Shown here: positions 4,950 to 5,961 of the stretch, piece after piece
Layout: every line of letters begins with the position of its first letter
How positions within the stretch are numbered: the stretch's first letter is position 1
NCBI GenBank assembly: GCA_947459855.1
Contig: CANHFL010000090.1
Coordinates: forward strand, 1 to 5,961
Origin: Planctomycetaceae bacterium
GTDB lineage: Bacteria; Planctomycetota; Phycisphaerae; Phycisphaerales; SM1A02
Direction of reading: 5' to 3'
DNA: 5,961 bases
The notes under the pieces: model-generated
Database searches by the model: none
What the model was told of the DNA's origin: nothing
Seen by the model: only the letters and a program-made list of their open reading frames with translations
Translations under genes and position numbers: made by a program

Positions 4950-5961
4950 TCCCCGAGGTCGTCGACCGGGATCTCCTGCGGTGCACCGAGCCCATGTCGG
5001 AGCGCCCACGCGATGTCGGTCGCGTCGAGCGCCCCGTCCTGGTTCAGGTCGGCCGCGGCCAGGTCGCCCAGGCCCATGCGCCGCAGCTGCTTGACGGACA
5101 CCCGTTCGAGCGGCGTACGCCCCTGCGCGCCCGGCGCGCAGCTCTCGCCCGAGCGCAGGAACGAGAGCGTGATGAAGGTGAAGTCGGCGTTCGAGACCAG
5201 CAGGTCGGCGTTGAAGTTCGAGCGTGACTCGCGCGAGGCAAGGACGCCGACGTCGCCCACGAACAGGCCGAAGTCGAGGATGTCGACGGTGTTGTCCGCG
5301 TTGGAGTCGCCGCCCACGAGCTCCCCGGAGGCGACGTAGACGGTCCCCTGCACCGCCGGCTGCACGCGCGTGGCAAGCGTGCGCAGCGTGTCGCGGACGG
5401 TCACGCACGGGGCCGACGCCGCCACGGGCACGTGGAGGTCGACCGGGTCGCCCTGTGCCAGCGTGAAGCCGACGGCGCGGGTCTCGGAAGCCTGCCCCAC
5501 GATGTCGAAGGCGAGCGTGCGCGGACCGGAGCCGAGCATGGTGCCGTTCAGCGACGGGGTCACCCGCACCACCTGGTAGGGCTCGACGACGACCTGGCGC
5601 GATTCGGACACCGCGTTGCCCGCGGCGTCCACCGCGCTCCAGGTGACCGTGGTGGTTCCGACCGCGAAGCGTGCGGGGATGCTGGACGACGTGCCGCCGC
5701 CCGGAAGCTGGACGGTCACCGCGACCGGCAGCGTGCCGGCGCAGGCGTCCGAGGCGGCGACCGCCGCGCCCGAAATCGCCGGCTGCAGCGCGCCGTCGGT
5801 GCGGCCGGCATCGGCGGGCACCGGCGCCACGGCCGCAGGCACGCCAGAAAGCACGGGCGGAACGCCGTCGACGATGACGCCGACGGTGTTCTGCATCGCG
5901 AATCCGAGCGACTGTCCGCCGCTGGCCGTCAGCCGCCACGCCGTGCCGCCCTCGGGGAAGA
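4910..5961 (-). CDS. Large secreted or surface protein with HYR-like and dockerin-like C-terminal modules (partial, 5' end beyond the window)
   Basis: The reading frame stays open through the right edge, so only the last 349 residues are visible and the methionine at 5896 is internal. Just inside the edge, GGTAWRLTASGG followed by VGVIVDGVPPVLSGVPA looks like the end of one HYR/Ig-like repeat and the start of the next. The second ends in TTTVTWSAVDAAGNAVS, a typical HYR ending (about 5582-5863 for the whole module). A beta-rich linker follows, then three calcium-loop segments: DSNADNTVDILDF (near 5246-5314), SNFNADLLVSNADF (near 5138-5215) and DLNQDGALDATDIAWAL (near 4988-5059). They resemble type I dockerin loops. 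Planctomycetes carry many such large exported proteins; here the repeats probably bind calcium and mediate adhesion or attachment. Substrate and any catalytic part lie outside the window. The last residues overlap the 3' end of lptB. Confidence 0.85.
   Translation of the reverse strand, partial: FPEGGTAWRLTASGGQSLGFAMQNTVGVIVDGVPPVLSGVPAAVAPVPADAGRTDGALQPAISGAAVAASDACAGTLPVAVTVQLPGGGTSSSIPARFAVGTTTVTWSAVDAAGNAVSESRQVVVEPYQVVRVTPSLNGTMLGSGPRTLAFDIVGQASETRAVGFTLAQGDPVDLHVPVAASAPCVTVRDTLRTLATRVQPAVQGTVYVASGELVGGDSNADNTVDILDFGLFVGDVGVLASRESRSNFNADLLVSNADFTFITLSFLRSGESCAPGAQGRTPLERVSVKQLRRMGLGDLAAADLNQDGALDATDIAWALRHGLGAPQEIPVDDLGDQSNSSPRNVDAR

Noticed and set aside
4035..5939. A 634-codon open frame on the minus strand
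   Set aside because: It runs antisense through lptB and out of frame through the dockerin-type gene. Its product is arginine- and alanine-rich with no motif. Long spurious frames are expected in GC-rich DNA.
1..5961. CRISPR, tRNA, rRNA, transposon, phage or defence genes
   Set aside because: No regularly spaced repeats, clover-leaf pattern, transposase motif or defence-type domain was seen on either strand. All long stretches are explained by the listed genes.

Overview
The window is GC-rich DNA (roughly 70% by eye) with eight protein-coding genes, one of them cut by the right edge. I see no RNA gene, insertion sequence, CRISPR array or prophage. The best guess for the host is a planctomycete of the Phycisphaerae type. 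The C-terminal calcium-loop (dockerin-like) repeats of the last gene, the PEGA lipoprotein next to lptB, and two short hypothetical families have the look of that group. This assignment is from recalled family style, not from a database search.

Layout, left to right: a 30-bp perfect palindrome at 13-42, probably a transcript end; a 102-aa hypothetical gene (111-419, +); a two-gene minus-strand unit of small hypotheticals (855-1190 then 472-858) joined by a GTGA stop/start overlap; galE, UDP-glucose 4-epimerase (1401-2423, +); a PagL/acyloxyacyl-hydrolase-like outer-membrane barrel (2407-3066, -); a MutT-type Nudix hydrolase (3280-3750, +); a PEGA-domain lipoprotein (3686-4189, -); lptB, the ATPase of the lipopolysaccharide export machine (4215-4949, +); and the C-terminal part of a large secreted protein with HYR-like and dockerin-like modules (4910 to the window edge, -).

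The genes alternate strand almost one by one. Three of the four convergent pairs overlap tail to tail, by 17, 65 and 40 bp, so no terminator fits between them. The two genes around 4190-4214 are divergent from a 25-bp gap. That gap holds a 15-nt palindrome placing the same hexamer exactly 6 nt before each start codon, which suggests back-to-back leaderless promoters. A strong hairpin with a T-run sits just upstream of the pagL-like gene and would stop minus-strand transcription arriving from across the Nudix gene.

Functionally, four of the recognisable genes concern the cell envelope or surface: galE (sugar nucleotides for surface glycans), the PagL-like barrel (lipid A modification), lptB (LPS transport) and the PEGA lipoprotein. 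The Nudix gene is housekeeping. No clearly new system is visible. The points of most interest are regulatory architecture and an apparently altered active-site residue in the PagL-like enzyme.
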